64,000 nucleotides of DNA from Brassica napus. Lineage: Eukaryota; Streptophyta; Magnoliopsida; Brassicales; Brassicaceae. Below, piece by piece: positions 25,024 through 36,681 of this stretch. The notes beneath the pieces are model-generated. The model did no database searches. It had not been told where the DNA came from and saw nothing but the letters and a program-made list of their open reading frames with translations. Made by a program: the position numbers and the translations under genes. Positions within the stretch are counted from its first letter, which is position 1; each line of letters opens with the position of its first letter. The stretch is taken from positions 50,062,681-50,126,680 of the forward strand of contig NC_063450.1 of assembly GCF_020379485.1 (NCBI RefSeq). The letters run 5' to 3'.

Positions 25024-26224
25024 TCGTTGCTTTTTTTTTTTTTTTTTCTGCAATTTTTATTAAGCCACAATTTTAATGGGTTTCAATGTATTAGATCTTG
25101 TCACAAAACTTGTGTTTCGTTGTAAAGCTTGTTGCTTAAATATCAAGTAAATGAATTAAATCATTAATAAATTCCCATTTTGACTCATCTAATTCTGATG
25201 CACAGCATGTCCCACACTCCTTAATTTAATAGCTAGTTATGTTCTTGAAACCACTGGTCATGTTTCAATTTCCAAAAATTCTTTGTCAGCCATTTATAGA
25301 CAACTCTTAAGTAACTCTTGAATTCATATATACATTTCTTTTATTACAGATTATTAAAACACTGCATAAAAATAGTGAAATGGTAGTTTTCTGAAGATCT
25401 GTTGTTGTCTTCCATGATTAAAATGTGATATAATTTGCTTGATGATGGTATTATAGATGGTTGAAAAAACCAACTCTAAGGTTAGCTTCCCAAGCATGTG
25501 TGTATGCCATTTGGAAATAGCAGAACTCGCATCTCCACACTCAAATATGTCGTCCAGCTTCAGAATTGATCTTAGTAGCGAATCAAACTATGTGTGCTAA
25601 ACTCGAAGTTCTAACTCGAGACTCGTGAGCAGAGTCAGGTTTGTAGACATTATTATAAAACATTTGAATGGGTCATCACTTTATAGAGGTCCCACTTAAA
25701 AAAATCATATATATATATATATATATATTAATTGTAAAATAAAAAGTGAATAAAAATTTTAGTTCATAAAATGATAAAAATAAATTGAATTTCATAAAAT
25801 GATAAAAATAAATTGAATGAATTTTATATTATTATAATTTAGATATAAATAAATGATATATTCTAAATTTATGTTTTTCTAAAGATAAATTATTTGTAAA
25901 ATTTATGAGATATTAAATAATTTTGAAAAAGATATATTCCAAATTTGTAAATTATTTCGAAAAAACCCTAATATCTCAGTACCGGTTCAGCTCATGAGAA
26001 AAAAAATCTAGTGTCAACTATTATTTTTTATTTACTTGGTTTTATTTTTTGATAGTTATATTATCTTTCATTTTTTTGTCTATCGAATATTCAAGATATA
26101 ATCGAAAAAGATTATGAAAAATAAATATTATTTTTCTAAATAAAAATGATATAGTGCATGGAGAAAGGACAAATATAACTCCATCAAATCCTAAACGTGG
26201 ATATGATAATCTCGTGATAAGACA
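25024..26224. other. AT-rich spacer before the copia element
   Basis: No gene seen. Contains a short (AT)n run near 25711 and a local repeat near 25760-25815 (AAATGATAAAAATAAATTGAA twice). Confidence 0.5.
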
Positions 26225-27041
26225 TGTTGGGTTCCTCCTAGAAGGAGAGGACCAATTGGGGTGAACTTAAGAAATAATTAATGTTTCCTTTTGGCATTTG
26301 ACACAATAATGGAGTTTTGACAAAAGAAACAAAAGAGAGAGAAAGGAGAAAAAAAGAGAGAAGGAGAAAACTCATAAGGTGATTTCAAAACTGGATTTGG
26401 AGGGTCAAACGGATCCTGATCGGGCTGATATTTTGTGGGAAGCTTCTTCAGTCAGTGGGTTAGAGGTTCACCGAAGAGATTTGGATTTCAACGGTCGGAT
26501 CTTCTGTTGTCTGGGTTTTTTTGAAGCTGGTCGCCATAGTTCTTCAGCAGAGCAGTCTTGGGTGTTTGGTAAATCCAACAGTGAGATCTTCTCTTATTGA
26601 GCTGAAATTTGGCAGAGGTATTGTCGACTTGTTTATCTTGGATTTGTACGGTTGGATTAGTTTCTGGAAGCCGGAATCTTTGTGAGCTGAGGTCGTTTGG
26701 TTGCTGCCGGTTTTTGAAGCTTTGTGTTGCTCTCTTGTTGTTGTTGTTTGTGTTGGAGATAGCTCTTTGTAGCTAGACTCTCTGTTCTGTTCAGGCTGTT
26801 GAACAGGGAGGACGTGGTTTTAATCATACCATTTATATAGTGGATTTTTGAGTGCACTACGGTCCCGTGGTTTTTCCTTCTCACATCGAGGAGGTTTTCC
26901 ACGTAAAAAATTGTGTGTCTCATTTAGTTATCGCAACTTCGATATCTTGCCATCGTCGAAGTATTTTCCTCACAGGTTCGCACAAGGTCAGGGGAACACG
27001 ACCATTAGTATTTCCGCTGCGCCGTGTGACTTTCCCCAACA
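26225..27041 (+). repeat. 5' LTR of the copia element (817 bp)
   Basis: Begins TGTTGG and ends CCAACA, the short inverted termini of an LTR, and is followed three bases later by the primer-binding site. No second LTR exists in the window, so insertion age cannot be read from LTR divergence. Confidence 0.88.
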
Positions 27042-27044
27042 GTG

Positions 27045-27056
27045 TGGTATCAGAGC
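27045..27056 (+). other. Primer-binding site for initiator tRNA-Met
   Basis: TGGTATCAGAGC, complementary to the 3' end of plant initiator tRNA-Met, the standard minus-strand primer of plant Ty1/copia elements. Confidence 0.92.
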
Positions 27057-27114
27057 TTCTGGTTTTAGAGCTTTGGTTTTGATAACTTTGGGTTATTATT
27101 TGCTTGTGTGAAAG

Positions 27115-29505
27115 ATGGAAAATATGAGCAGGATGATAAGCTTGAATGGTGCTAACTATCATCTATGGAAGGGCAAGATGGAGGATTTGCTCTTTGTTAA
27201 AGAATTCCATGTTCCAGTCTTCGAGGAGCAGAAACCTGAGAAGAAGACGGATGAAGAGTGGAAGCTGCAGCATCGCCAAGTGTGTGGGTTGATAAGGCAG
27301 TGGGTAGATGATAATGTGTTGCATCATATTGAGACTGAGACGGATGCTCGTTCTTTGTGGAAGAAGTTGGAGCAGTTATATGCTAGGAAGACCGGAAACA
27401 ACAAGATGTACATGATCAAGAAGTTGATTAAGCTGAGGTATCAGGAGGGGACTCCGATGACAGATCACTTGAATGCGTTTCAAGGATTACTCAACAAGTT
27501 GTCTGATATGGGCATCAAGTTTGATGATGAGATTCACGGTCTGTGGCTTCTCGGTACTTTACCGGACTCTTGGGAGGTTTTCAGGATGTCTCTTTGTAAC
27601 TCCGCGTCGGAAGGTGTTATTTCGATGGATTCAGTGAAGAACAGTGTTCTTAATGAGGAAGCAAGAAGGCAGTCGAATGCTAGCAGTTCGTGTTCAGATG
27701 TCTTTGTTACTGAGTCAAGGGGGAGAAGTACAAGTAGAGATCCCAAGAGAGACAAGAACAGGAGCAGGAGCAAGTCTAATAGATTTGCTAATATGGAGTG
27801 CTACTTCTGTCATAAGAAAGGGCACATGAAGAAGGATTGCTGGAAGTTGAAAAACAAGCAGCAAGGAAATCAAGAAGAAAAAGTGGATCGGGTGACTCTC
27901 ACCGAAGATCAGTTTCTCATTCTTCTTGAGGGTGATGCCATTAATGTCGCATGACAGGACACCAGTTGGGTGATTGACAGTGGAGCTACTACTCATGCTA
28001 CATCACAGCGGGATTTGTTTTCTACCTATACTACGGGTAATTATGGTTCTGTGAAGATGGGGAATGATGCGATGGCTCAGGTTGCTGGCATTGGTGATGT
28101 TTGCTTGGAGACTAGTCTTGGTACTAGGCTGGTGCTTAAGGATGTTAAGCATGTTCCTGATATTAGGATGAATCTGATATCGACGGGAAGACTTGATGAT
28201 GAGGGCTATTTCAGTTTGCACGGTGGTGGTAAATGGAAGCTCTCTCGCGGTTCTTTGATTGTGGCTCGAGGTGAGAAGTCTTCATCTTTCTATTGAATGC
28301 AGGCTAAGGTCTCCAAAGATGTTGTTAATGCGGCGGAGAATGATAATGCCATGGAGTTATGGCATAAGAGACTCGGTCACATGAGTGAGAAGGGAATGGC
28401 TGTGTTGTCTAAGAATGAGGTGATTCCAGGAATCTCTGGTTTGCACCTACAGAAGTGTTCGCATTGCTTTGCGGGAAAACAACACAGGGTATCTTTCAAG
28501 TCTTCCGCACCTTCTAGGAAACCCGAGGTACTGGATTGGGTACACTCAGATGTGTGTGGTCCAATGAAGACAAGATCTCTTGGCGGCGCATCATATTTTG
28601 TGAGTTTTATTGATGATCATTCAAGGAAGTCGTGGGTATTTCCTATGAGGACGAAGGATCAAGTGTTGGGATATTTCAAGCACTTTGTAGCATTGGTTGA
28701 GAGACAAACGGGGAAGAAGCTGAAGTGTATCCGCAGTGATAATGGTGGAGAGTATCTTGGACCATTTGATGCTTATTGCAAAGAGCATGGAATAAGGCAT
28801 CAGTTCACGCCACCTCATACTCCACAATTGAATGGGTTGGCTGAAAGGATGAATCGGACGATTGTCGAGAGGATGAGATGTTTGGTCTCACAGTCAGGCT
28901 TATCGATGACTTTCTGGGCAGAAGCTTTGAACACGGTGGTTCATGTGCTGAATTTGTCACCAAGTGCTCCATTGGATGGTGATGTTCCAGAGAGGGTTTG
29001 GACTGGTAAGGATGTTTCTTACAGTCACTTGAGGGTCTTTGGGTGTAAGGCATTTGTTCATATTCCCAAGGTTGATAGATCGAAGCTTGAGATGAAGTCA
29101 CGGCAGTGTGTGTTCATCGGTTATGGTCATGATGAGTTTGGGTACAGATTTTATAATCCCGTTGAGAGGAAGCTCGTAAGGAGCATAGATGTTGTGTTTA
29201 TGGAAGATCCAACGATTAAGGACATTGACAAGTCCAAAAAGCCAACTCGGTTTTTTGAGGGTTTGATCGATACAGAGGCTACTCCTTCTACATCGGTTCA
29301 CGGTGAGGTTGAGGTTGAGGTTCAGGATAATGCACCCAGTGCAGATGCTCCCGCACATGAAGATGGTAGTGGTGATCATGGTGACGATCATGGTGAGACA
29401 CCAGCTGCTGCGAACCAACCTACTATTGTTAGAAGATCCGAGAGAGGTCTTAAACCGTCGACAAGGTATGATCCTAGTGAGTATGTATTACATACAAATA
29501 AATAA
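27115..29505 (+). pseudogene. copia gag-protease-integrase polyprotein, interrupted
   Basis: One reading frame carries three consecutive segments split by two in-frame TGA codons (27952-27954 and 28294-28296). Segment one (279 aa) is Gag: an N-terminal UBN2-like region (LNGANYHLWKGKMEDLL) and a CCHC zinc knuckle CYFCHKKGHMKKDC. Segment two carries the aspartic protease signature VIDSGATTHAT. Segment three has the integrase zinc finger (H...H, then CSHCFAGKQH), core acidic residues in HSDVCGPM and IRSDNGGEY, and the Glu in NGLAERMNRT. The C-terminal part (RVFGCKAFVHIP) and the KPSTRYDPSEYVL linker follow, and then the frame ends where reverse transcriptase should begin. Both stops being TGA fits single transitions, but that is inference. 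Not a functional element. Confidence 0.92.
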
Positions 29506-29629
29506 TTATATATGTTTCAGTGTTCTTTGTTCCACCTAGTTTCATTTTGCATACTTTACTTGCCGATATTTTTTTTTCTTTCACAACAGAAAGAACTATA
29601 AAGTGAATGTAAAAGATAGAGAAGGTTAC

Positions 29630-30190
29630 CGCAAATTCAACCAAGTATCCTTCTTGTCTGTCTCTAGGCACACAGGTCCAGCTATAGAAAGGCTTATTAA
29701 ACTTCTTTTTCATAATCTTGGTTATCTTACGGGTCGAGCTGGACTTGTCATAACCAAACCTACAACACAAGATGAAAAAAATAGAGACTCTCAATCAGCA
29801 AACTCAAACTCAAACAAGCAGTGAGAAGACACTAGTATAATACTCACACAACAGACAGAAAGAATAAAAAAGAAAACAGACACAAAGTAGAGCAACCATA
29901 GCATGTTGTACCAGGCTCGAGTTTGGGAGACAGGACCGTTGTGAACTCCTCTCGGCCTGGTTGGGCTAGCATGCAGTTTAATACATCCATCACGTCCTCC
30001 GAGAGATCAGGTTCAACTGGGTCTCCTGTGCTTGAGAACTGTGAGGCGATGAAGCTCCATGAAGTGGAGACGATTGAGATTCTTCAAGTGGAGGAGATTG
30101 AGATCGTCTCCGCCCAGGTTGAGGATATGAAGTACCTTCACCGCCCGAAGACTGAGGTACTCGACGTCGTCGCCTTAGAGACGAAGTCAT
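29630..30190 (-). pseudogene. CACTA second ORF (Ptta/En/Spm-type), fragment
   Basis: The minus strand starts MTSSLRRRRRVPQSSGGEG at 30190, a Ser/Pro/Gln-rich N-terminus. Another frame then gives the conserved stretch LNCMLAQPGREEFTTVLSP. A second block near 29630-29770 carries RKITKIMKKKFNKPFYSW and VPRDRQEGYLVEFA and ends at a GTAACC donor. This is the Ptta-type accessory transposition protein of plant CACTA elements, believed to bind the sub-terminal repeats. The frame change after residue 60 and the missing 3' part mark it as broken. Confidence 0.7.
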
Positions 30191-30372
30191 ACTGAGTCGG
30201 TAATGGTCTTGGTGTTTTATTAATCGACGAACCCCGGTGCCACGAGTTTGCGCTTCCTCTTTCCACCCATCGCCGGAGTGAGAGGTCGAGATCGAGAGAG
30301 TTAGAGAGTGATTTGGGTTGCCGATGATTAGTAAATAAATCTAATTAAATGGGCCAAAAATTATTGGTTTTA

Positions 30373-30992
30373 AGGCATCTTTAACCCTACTCCAAAACCC
30401 ACTCCAAACTCCATTTTGCAGTAAAATCATCTCCAACCCCACTCCAAAACTCACTCTAAAATAGAGTAATAGATATGATTACTCCAAATATGGAGTAAAC
30501 CAACTCATTACTCCAAAATGGAGTTGGAATTTTTTATTTATAAAATGATCTTCCATATTTAAATATTTTCGTTTTTAATAAAATTAATATTATTATAAAT
30601 AAATATGTAAATATTATTTTACTATATATATTATAAAAATTACTGTTAATATTTCTTAATTATATAAATATCCATCTAATGAACTATTTTATGTAACAAA
30701 ATATATATAATATAAAACATAAAAGACCATACATATAAAAAATAAAAGATAAGCACCATACAAAAGATATATGATATAAAATATAAAAGATCATACATAT
30801 AAAAATGGACTATTTTGCAAATAGTATAAATGAAAGATGATATTACTAATTTTTTATTAACATAAAACATAATATATTAAAAATATTCTATTTTGGAGTA
30901 GGAAATGGAGTAATACATTGGAGCAAAACTAACTTCATTTTGGAGTTACTCTATTTTGGAGTGGAAAATAGAGTAATACATTGGAGATGCTC
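30373..30992. mobile_element. Harbinger-type MITE, 620 bp, inside CACTA 4
   Basis: Ends AGGCATCTTTAACC and GGAGATGCTC are inverted, with TTA on both sides (30370-30372, 30993-30995). The arms repeat CTCCAAAA/TTTTGGAG motifs. The interior is AT-rich and non-coding; the open frame at 30676-30870 is low-complexity. Confidence 0.8.
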
Positions 30993-31096
30993 TTACTGAA
31001 TTTTGGGTTTATACGCGGGATTAGTTAAATTTTTGGGTTTAGTATAGGCGGGTTACTTATGGTTTAGGTGGGATTAGTTAGCTAAATACATTTTTT

Positions 31097-31590
31097 TTAT
31101 AAAAAAACACACCATAAAATTAATGTTTCAATACTATATATCATAACATATTGATAACTATCATCCTGTTGATAATTATCATAATTCAAATTATCACGAA
31201 ATGCATCATTCACCATTTCCACATATCTATCTTCTACTAAATTACCAACTTCTTCACTACCACTTAAATGTGTCGGATCAACATAACTCGTTCCTAATCC
31301 CATGTCGATTTCTTCTCCATGGTTGTACCAAACATAATAATCTTCCATAAATCCTCTACTATATATATGTTCCAAGATTTTCTGCCCCGAGAGAAATTTT
31401 TCGTTTCTGCAAATACTACAAGGGCAAAAGAACTTACCACCATTGCTCTGCGTTAATTCCTGACTATTTGCAAACGTCATGAATTCTTCTACCCCGCGAC
31501 AAAATCTCTAGAGAAATTTCCCGTTTCTTCATCAATCCTCTTGTACATCCAAGCACGAAAATTAATATAGTTGTTATAATTGCTCGTCAT
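31097..31590 (-). pseudogene. CACTA TNP2-type transposase, N-terminal domain, frameshifted
   Basis: Starts at ATG 31590 on the minus strand (MTSNYNNYINFRAWMYKRID) and continues to FSRDFVAG. There one base appears to be missing (near 31487), and the next frame resumes with EEFMTFANSQELTQ. The following KFFCPCSICRNEKF and DYYVWYNHGEEID segments are the CPC...C and W-HGE hallmarks of the transposase-associated domain at the start of TNP2 transposases. The catalytic part is absent. The context at the CACTA 5' end agrees. Confidence 0.82.
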
Positions 31591-32013
31591 TGTTGTTCAC
31601 AATTTTTTTTCTCGAAATTTTTTAAGGATATGATTCTTACACGGGTGATGAGATATGAAATGTGTCGGTTTTCATCTATATATAGAATATTTACCAACTG
31701 TTTTGCTACTATTTTGCTACCAGTCGTCAAAAACCGGTGTACTAAACTCAGTAACGATTTCCACGTGTTTTGTAACGGTATTTTGCGACTGATGGCCGAC
31801 AAAAATATAGCGACCTAGTATAAGTAGGTAAATAGTCGCAAATTACCGACTGAATAAGGACTAAGTTTAGTAGTCGTAAAGTAGCGACCAACTAGTAACG
31901 GATTTAGATTGGTCGCAAATCAGTAGCTAAAAAGTAGGTATTCAGATGGTATATTTAGCGACTGCTGATGTAGTCACTAAATTCAGTAGGGAAATCCATG
32001 TTTTCTTGTAGTG

Positions 32014-33180
32014 GCGGTTCGTGCTTATTCAGCTGGCTACGAGCTCGTTGAAGATAGCTTACTCTCATTTTTTACCAGGACCCGGATAGACAGCTGAGTT
32101 ACCATTGCGATCTGCTGACACGAGGCATGGGAGGTGTTGAGATGGAGTCAAGAAAAGCAGAGCAATGGGCGGGCCAGTTGCAGTACTAGTCTCTTCAGAT
32201 TATGCAAAGTGTAACGCATGTTCGGGAATGATGAAAGCACTGGTGTAATATTGCTTGGTCTTCTGATGATTGGCGGTACATGGCCATCGAATGTCTTCTT
32301 TCAGTGTGGAAACGAAACCGGAACGGGAAACTGCGAGTGAGAGTGATATTTGAGATGATGGAAGGGATTATAAGGAACTTGATGATGATGAGGATGAGGA
32401 AGTAGAAGGCCATTGAGTGAGAGGGAGATTTTTTTTTTTGCATGGGATTTTAAGCAACTTGAAGGAATCAAAGATGAATGGAAGATTTTCGACCAAGAAA
32501 AAAGAATGGAAGACTTTTTGTTTTTCTTTTTTTATGTGTATGGTACTAAAAAGTTGTTCGTTTGTCCATTTAACATGCATCTTTATTTAGATGCTGCATC
32601 CAAATGATTTACATTCATGACTATTCGTTTATACAACCAAATAGTTCGGTTATTGTGCTAAGGTTTTGAGCTTGAAAATGTCTTTGCATGGGGTTTCAAG
32701 CAACATCAGAAAAATGGGCCACCGTGGCAAAAAAAAGTGGTGATCGGTTCGCCTTTGTTGGACGGTGAAGCCATCTATTCCCAGATTTACCCTGTAATGG
32801 TAAAACTCGACGCCTAAATGTAACATTTGACATTTAATGCACCGTTAACTCTAAAATCTGTTCGCTTTGGAAATTTTCATTTGATTGATGGCTCAGTGTA
32901 TGCTTTACGTGAATCCGTGATGCATAAAGAATCGTATTTTGGGATCGTCTTTTAGAACGCTTTCAGTTTTCTCAACTTCCTCTATGCATCTCATATTTTG
33001 CTTTATGTTATGTAGGAAACAATGTTTCAAGTTTAGGGGTTGAGTACTTGAGTGTGGAATTTTTAATATCAAGGAGGACCTAAAGAAATATGACCCACAA
33101 GATTACTATTTTCAAAAAAGCAAAAAAGAAAAATTACTATCTTCACAACCAAAACCAAAAATAATATCTTAATAGAGTAT
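32014..33180. other. Spacer with an unassigned GC-richer stretch
   Basis: 32020-32350 is less AT-rich and may be a degraded gene or retroelement fragment, but I recognise no domain. No intact gene is seen. Confidence 0.4.
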
Positions 33181-34745
33181 CTTCCTACCAGATATTCGCT
33201 GACAAAAATAAACGTCTCTCTCGTTGCTAGTCAGTCTCAACTCTCTCACGTTAATATTGACATATTGGGAGAAAAACAAGACGACACAAATGGTGGGGGG
33301 GGGGGGGGGGGGGGGAGGAGTAGTGGTGATGTGAATAAAATTCATTGTTCTAAAACGCGCTAAGCGTTCATTACGCGTTAAATGATTGTATAGCATCTAA
33401 CCGTCACGCCTAAACGGGATATATACGAATATATATTTTTACACGAAATATAAGTATAAGATTAATATATATATATGTTATTTTTGAAAAAACTGAACAT
33501 AAATATATTTTAAATCTAATTTTATGTATAAGTATATAGTTTAACATATATAAATAGTTTTAAATTATAAAAATTAAAGTCAATTAAAATATATAAAGAT
33601 GATATTTTACAACAATTATACTAATATCTACAATCATATAAATACATACAATAAGTAAAAGTAATATAAATAATAACATTAATAAAATATAAAATAATAT
33701 TAATAGTTTATTTTTTTGAATATTAATGCTTAAAATTTGTTTAGGCATCCGCGTAGACCGCATAATGTCTGCATAAACGCTATTATTCGCCCGAACTATA
33801 TAAATCCGTATAAAACACTGTATAACATAAAAAGAGTACGCTTGGCTACCGATAAAATTACACAAATGGTGGGGGGGGGGGGGGGAGGAGTAGTGGTGAT
33901 GTGAATAAAATTCATTGTTCTAAAACGCGCTAAGCGTTCATTACGCGTTAAATGATTGTATAGCATCTAACCGTCACGCCTAAACGGGATATATACGAAT
34001 ATATATTTTTACACGAAATATAAGTATAAGATTAATATATATATATGTTATTTTTGAAAAAACTGAACATAAATATATTTTAAATCTAATTTTATGTATA
34101 AGTATATAGTTTAACATATATAAATAGTTTTAAATTATAAAAATTAAAGTCAATTAAAATATATAAAGATGATATTTTACAACAATTATACTAATATCTA
34201 CAATCATATAAATACATACAATAAGTAAAAGTAATATAAATAATAACATTAATAAAATATAAAAATAATATTAATAGTTTATTTTTTTGAATATTAATGC
34301 TTAAAATTTGTTTAGGCATCCGCGTAGACAGCATAATGTCTGCATAAACGCTATTATTCGCCCGAATTATATAAATCCGTATAAAACACTGTATAACATA
34401 AAAAGAGTACGCTTGGCTACCGATAAAATTACACAAATAATATGTTTTTCTTAAAAGGAAAGTAAAGCTTGAAAGTGATGTGGCACATGTCATATATTGT
34501 ACGGAACTGACGGTGGAACCACCTAGGGGACCAGTGGTAGGGATAATAGTGTTTTACGCTGTTAAGCCACGGTGCATTTCGATCAAAAAAAAAAGCCACG
34601 GTGCTAAGATATTTTAACGTGCCCACGAGCTCTATTGTTAGGACCCATCTTTCTTGTTTTGGATTAACCGTGTGGGTTTCTATTAAATTCACGGTTTGCT
34701 AAAAACGGTTATTTCGGTTTATACTCTACTTTTGGAAACTTCTAA
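33181..34745. repeat. Segment paralogous to 51140-51490, split by the 33284 duplication
   Basis: Outside the tandem duplication, the two edges (about 33181-33283 and 34431-34745) match, in order, segments at 51140-51490. Shared anchors are TATTCGCTRAC near the left edge, a GGAAAGTAAAGCTTGAAA box, a GGACCCATCTTTCTTG-like box and TTTCGGTTTATACTCTAC-like sequence. The function of the ancestral segment is unknown. Confidence 0.6.
33284..34430. repeat. Recent tandem duplication (576 + 571 bp) with poly-G tracts
   Basis: Copy 1 is 33284-33859 and copy 2 is 33860-34430; a third start (ACACAAATAA) follows at 34431. Each copy opens with ACACAAATGGT and a run of G (21 in copy 1, 15 in copy 2), then a GC-rich palindromic stretch with CGCGCTAAGCG, AT-rich DNA, and a second GC box with GGCATCCGCGTAGAC. 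I count only two substitutions and one extra A besides the G-tract difference. The body looks like a non-autonomous repeat. Confidence 0.95.
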
Positions 34746-35000
34746 TGACAAATAATTTTTAATGTCGTTCGCGTTGACACCCATCCGAAGAGTCAATTTG
34801 AAGATGTGAGGATCATCTAAAACTTTTCGAAGGTACTTTTCAGAATCAGAAGTAGTCTATGTATTGTTGGGACTCATTTCATATGTATGGACTATTTCCA
34901 CTTGTGATACATGATTGATAGAAGAGCGGCTAACATAAGTGCAAAATGGAGATATGAGCCCACCCGTGAGAAAAAGCATGCGAGTTTTTCTATAATAGGG
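34746..35000. other. Short spacer
   Basis: Nothing recognisable. Confidence 0.4.
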
Positions 35001-35127
35001 AGTAAGAACATGATTAATGGGGGATTTTTAAAAGCAGATTCTTAGTTTTTTTAGTTAAAAGTTAAGAGACGGTTTATTATATTTCGCTAAGAACCCCAAC
35101 CTAAGAACCCCCCATTAATCTTGCTCT
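35001..35127. mobile_element. Small Tourist-like MITE
   Basis: Ends AGTAAGAACATGATTAATGG and the complement of CCATTAATCTTGCTCT form an inverted repeat. The centre carries AAAGTTAAGAG and TTTCGCTAAGAACC, as in the MITE at 10628-10833. Confidence 0.7.
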
Positions 35128-35683
35128 AATATCTTCGAAAAGAAGGTACGTGTAGGAGTTGATAAAAAAAAGGTATGTGTAAAAAAGTAACTAAACTCAC
35201 ACATTCCCCCGAAAGCACACAATAACTCAAAAAGAAGAGTTCTAACCCCCTTTAGGAACTCATAGACGATCTTATAGAAACATCGTTCTACGGAAAATCT
35301 CCTCACCTTAAACTTCATAAACTTCTCGAATAAGTACTACTTAGTGAACTAGAGCCGAGGGAAATTTAGGACCATAAACTGACCTTGAGGTAGGCCTTAT
35401 AGGTTTTGAGAAGTGCAACTCTCCGGAGAGGAACATAACTCCAAAAAATGAAAGATTTAGATGCAACTGGAGCATCTGGTAAATATTAAATGACAGCAAC
35501 AAAACGCTAGAAGTTGTGGTTAAAAAAAAAGTCGACTAAGTAGTTAAAAAATAGTGGATCTCCCCTTGCCAAACTGAATGCAAGAAGAAAAATTTAATAG
35601 TGGATATGAAAGTCAGATCATGCATGGCAAAAAAAAAGGTTTATTCTTTGTTTTGTTTTCATTCTTGTGAATATGGTGGTTAT
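35128..35683. other. Spacer without supported genes
   Basis: AT-rich sequence; short open frames only. Confidence 0.4.
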
Positions 35684-35697
35684 AGAGAACACGAGAC

Positions 35698-36667
35698 GGG
35701 TTTTTGAAAAAAACGGCAGGCAGCAAAATAAAAAGAGAGAGAAAAGCGTCGGTGTTCCCCGACGACCGGTGGCGCGTCCGCGCGCGCGCCGGCGTCGGTG
35801 GTTCACCGTTTTTCGGTTAAGTCAAGGATCTCCGTTGTGGGCTTCGATCTACCGATTCCCCCGACATGCTGACGGCTCTGGGCTAGGGTTTTGCGTCAAG
35901 GAAGGATCGGCTTGTACGGTGCTCCCTACGGCGGCGATGCTGTTTTCTCTGGATCCGTGGTGAGGGGTGAAGAACGGTTAATCGAAGCGGCAGTCGGCTC
36001 GTGAGTTCAGTTGTTGTTCCCGGGGAGATGGAGGCTTCCACAGATCCGTCGCCGCCGGCCTTTGTTTCCGCAAGGTGGGAGTTTTCTGGCTTCGCCTTCG
36101 TCGGCTTTAGTTCCTGGAAGGTTAAGGCTACCATAGCTTCTCCTTGCCGGTTTAGGTCTTTAGATGTGGTCCTGGAGTTTTTTCGGGGTTTAGTTTGTGA
36201 ATCGGGTGGTTTCTTGCATGTCGCTCTAGAGCTAAAGCGCTTGAAGCGCTGGCCTTGTCGGATGAGCTCTCGAAGAGTGATGATGCTCTCCGACGGGTAG
36301 ATAGAGTTGAAAGAACAGTTATGATTTCGGCGGAGGCTCGTCAGGTTCTGAGCTCCGACGGAAGTAAGTGGGGGTGATGTGGTTCCGGTGTTGTGCCGGG
36401 GCGGAGATGGTTAAGTCGAGGCGGTGGAGACGCATTTGCTCTTATGGTTGAGATGCTTCCACGTATCTAGCATTGGGTCTTCTTCAAGCGCGTGTTTGGG
36501 CTCCGTGTGACCGGGTAGTTTGGTTGGGCCGTAGGCCCGTTTAAGGAGTCTCGTTGTTTTCTGGGTTGTGGGCTTTCGGCCTTCTTTTAGGTATTTGGGC
36601 CTTTCGGCTTTTATTTTGGGCTTGGCCCGTCCATTAATAAAAATCAACCAGTTGGAAAAAACAAAAA
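35698..36667 (+). mobile_element. Sadhu-like non-LTR retroposon, 970 bp
   Basis: A GC-rich island in AT-rich spacer, ending in an A-rich tail (after CAACCAGTTGG). It is flanked by a perfect 14-bp direct repeat AGAGAACACGAGAC (35684-35697 and 36668-36681), the signature of target-primed reverse transcription. It has no reverse transcriptase and no tRNA-like A/B boxes that I can recognise. Size, tail and lack of coding match the Sadhu retroposons of Brassicaceae; that family name is an inference. The 98-99 aa frames within it overlap in several frames and resemble nothing known. Confidence 0.8.
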
Positions 36668-36681
36668 AGAGAACACGAGAC

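Larger units (their letters stand above)
26225..29500 (+). mobile_element. Ty1/copia LTR retrotransposon, 3' half missing
   Basis: Contains a 5' LTR, primer-binding site, gag, protease and integrase regions in order, then stops abruptly around 29490. There is no reverse transcriptase, RNase H, polypurine tract or 3' LTR. Immediately to the right is minus-strand sequence of a CACTA element. The protein is of the Tnt1 type. The right border is approximate. Confidence 0.9.
29500..32013 (-). mobile_element. CACTA element 4, one end missing
   Basis: The 5' end on the minus strand is clear: CACTACAAGAAAAC starts at 32013, followed by sub-terminal repeats of the type TAGTGACT/CAGTCGCTA (31800-31990). 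It contains a TNP2-type transposase start (31097-31590) and a Ptta-type second ORF (29630-30190), both on the minus strand as expected. The other terminus is absent: the element runs into the broken copia element near 29500. A 620-bp MITE sits inside it. Confidence 0.82.

Noticed and set aside
33169..33396. Poly-Pro open frame on the minus strand
   Set aside because: It is the poly-G tract read as Pro; the region is a non-coding duplication.
35667..36300. Frames of 98-99 aa on the plus strand
   Set aside because: They lie inside the Sadhu-like retroposon, overlap in different frames and carry no motif.
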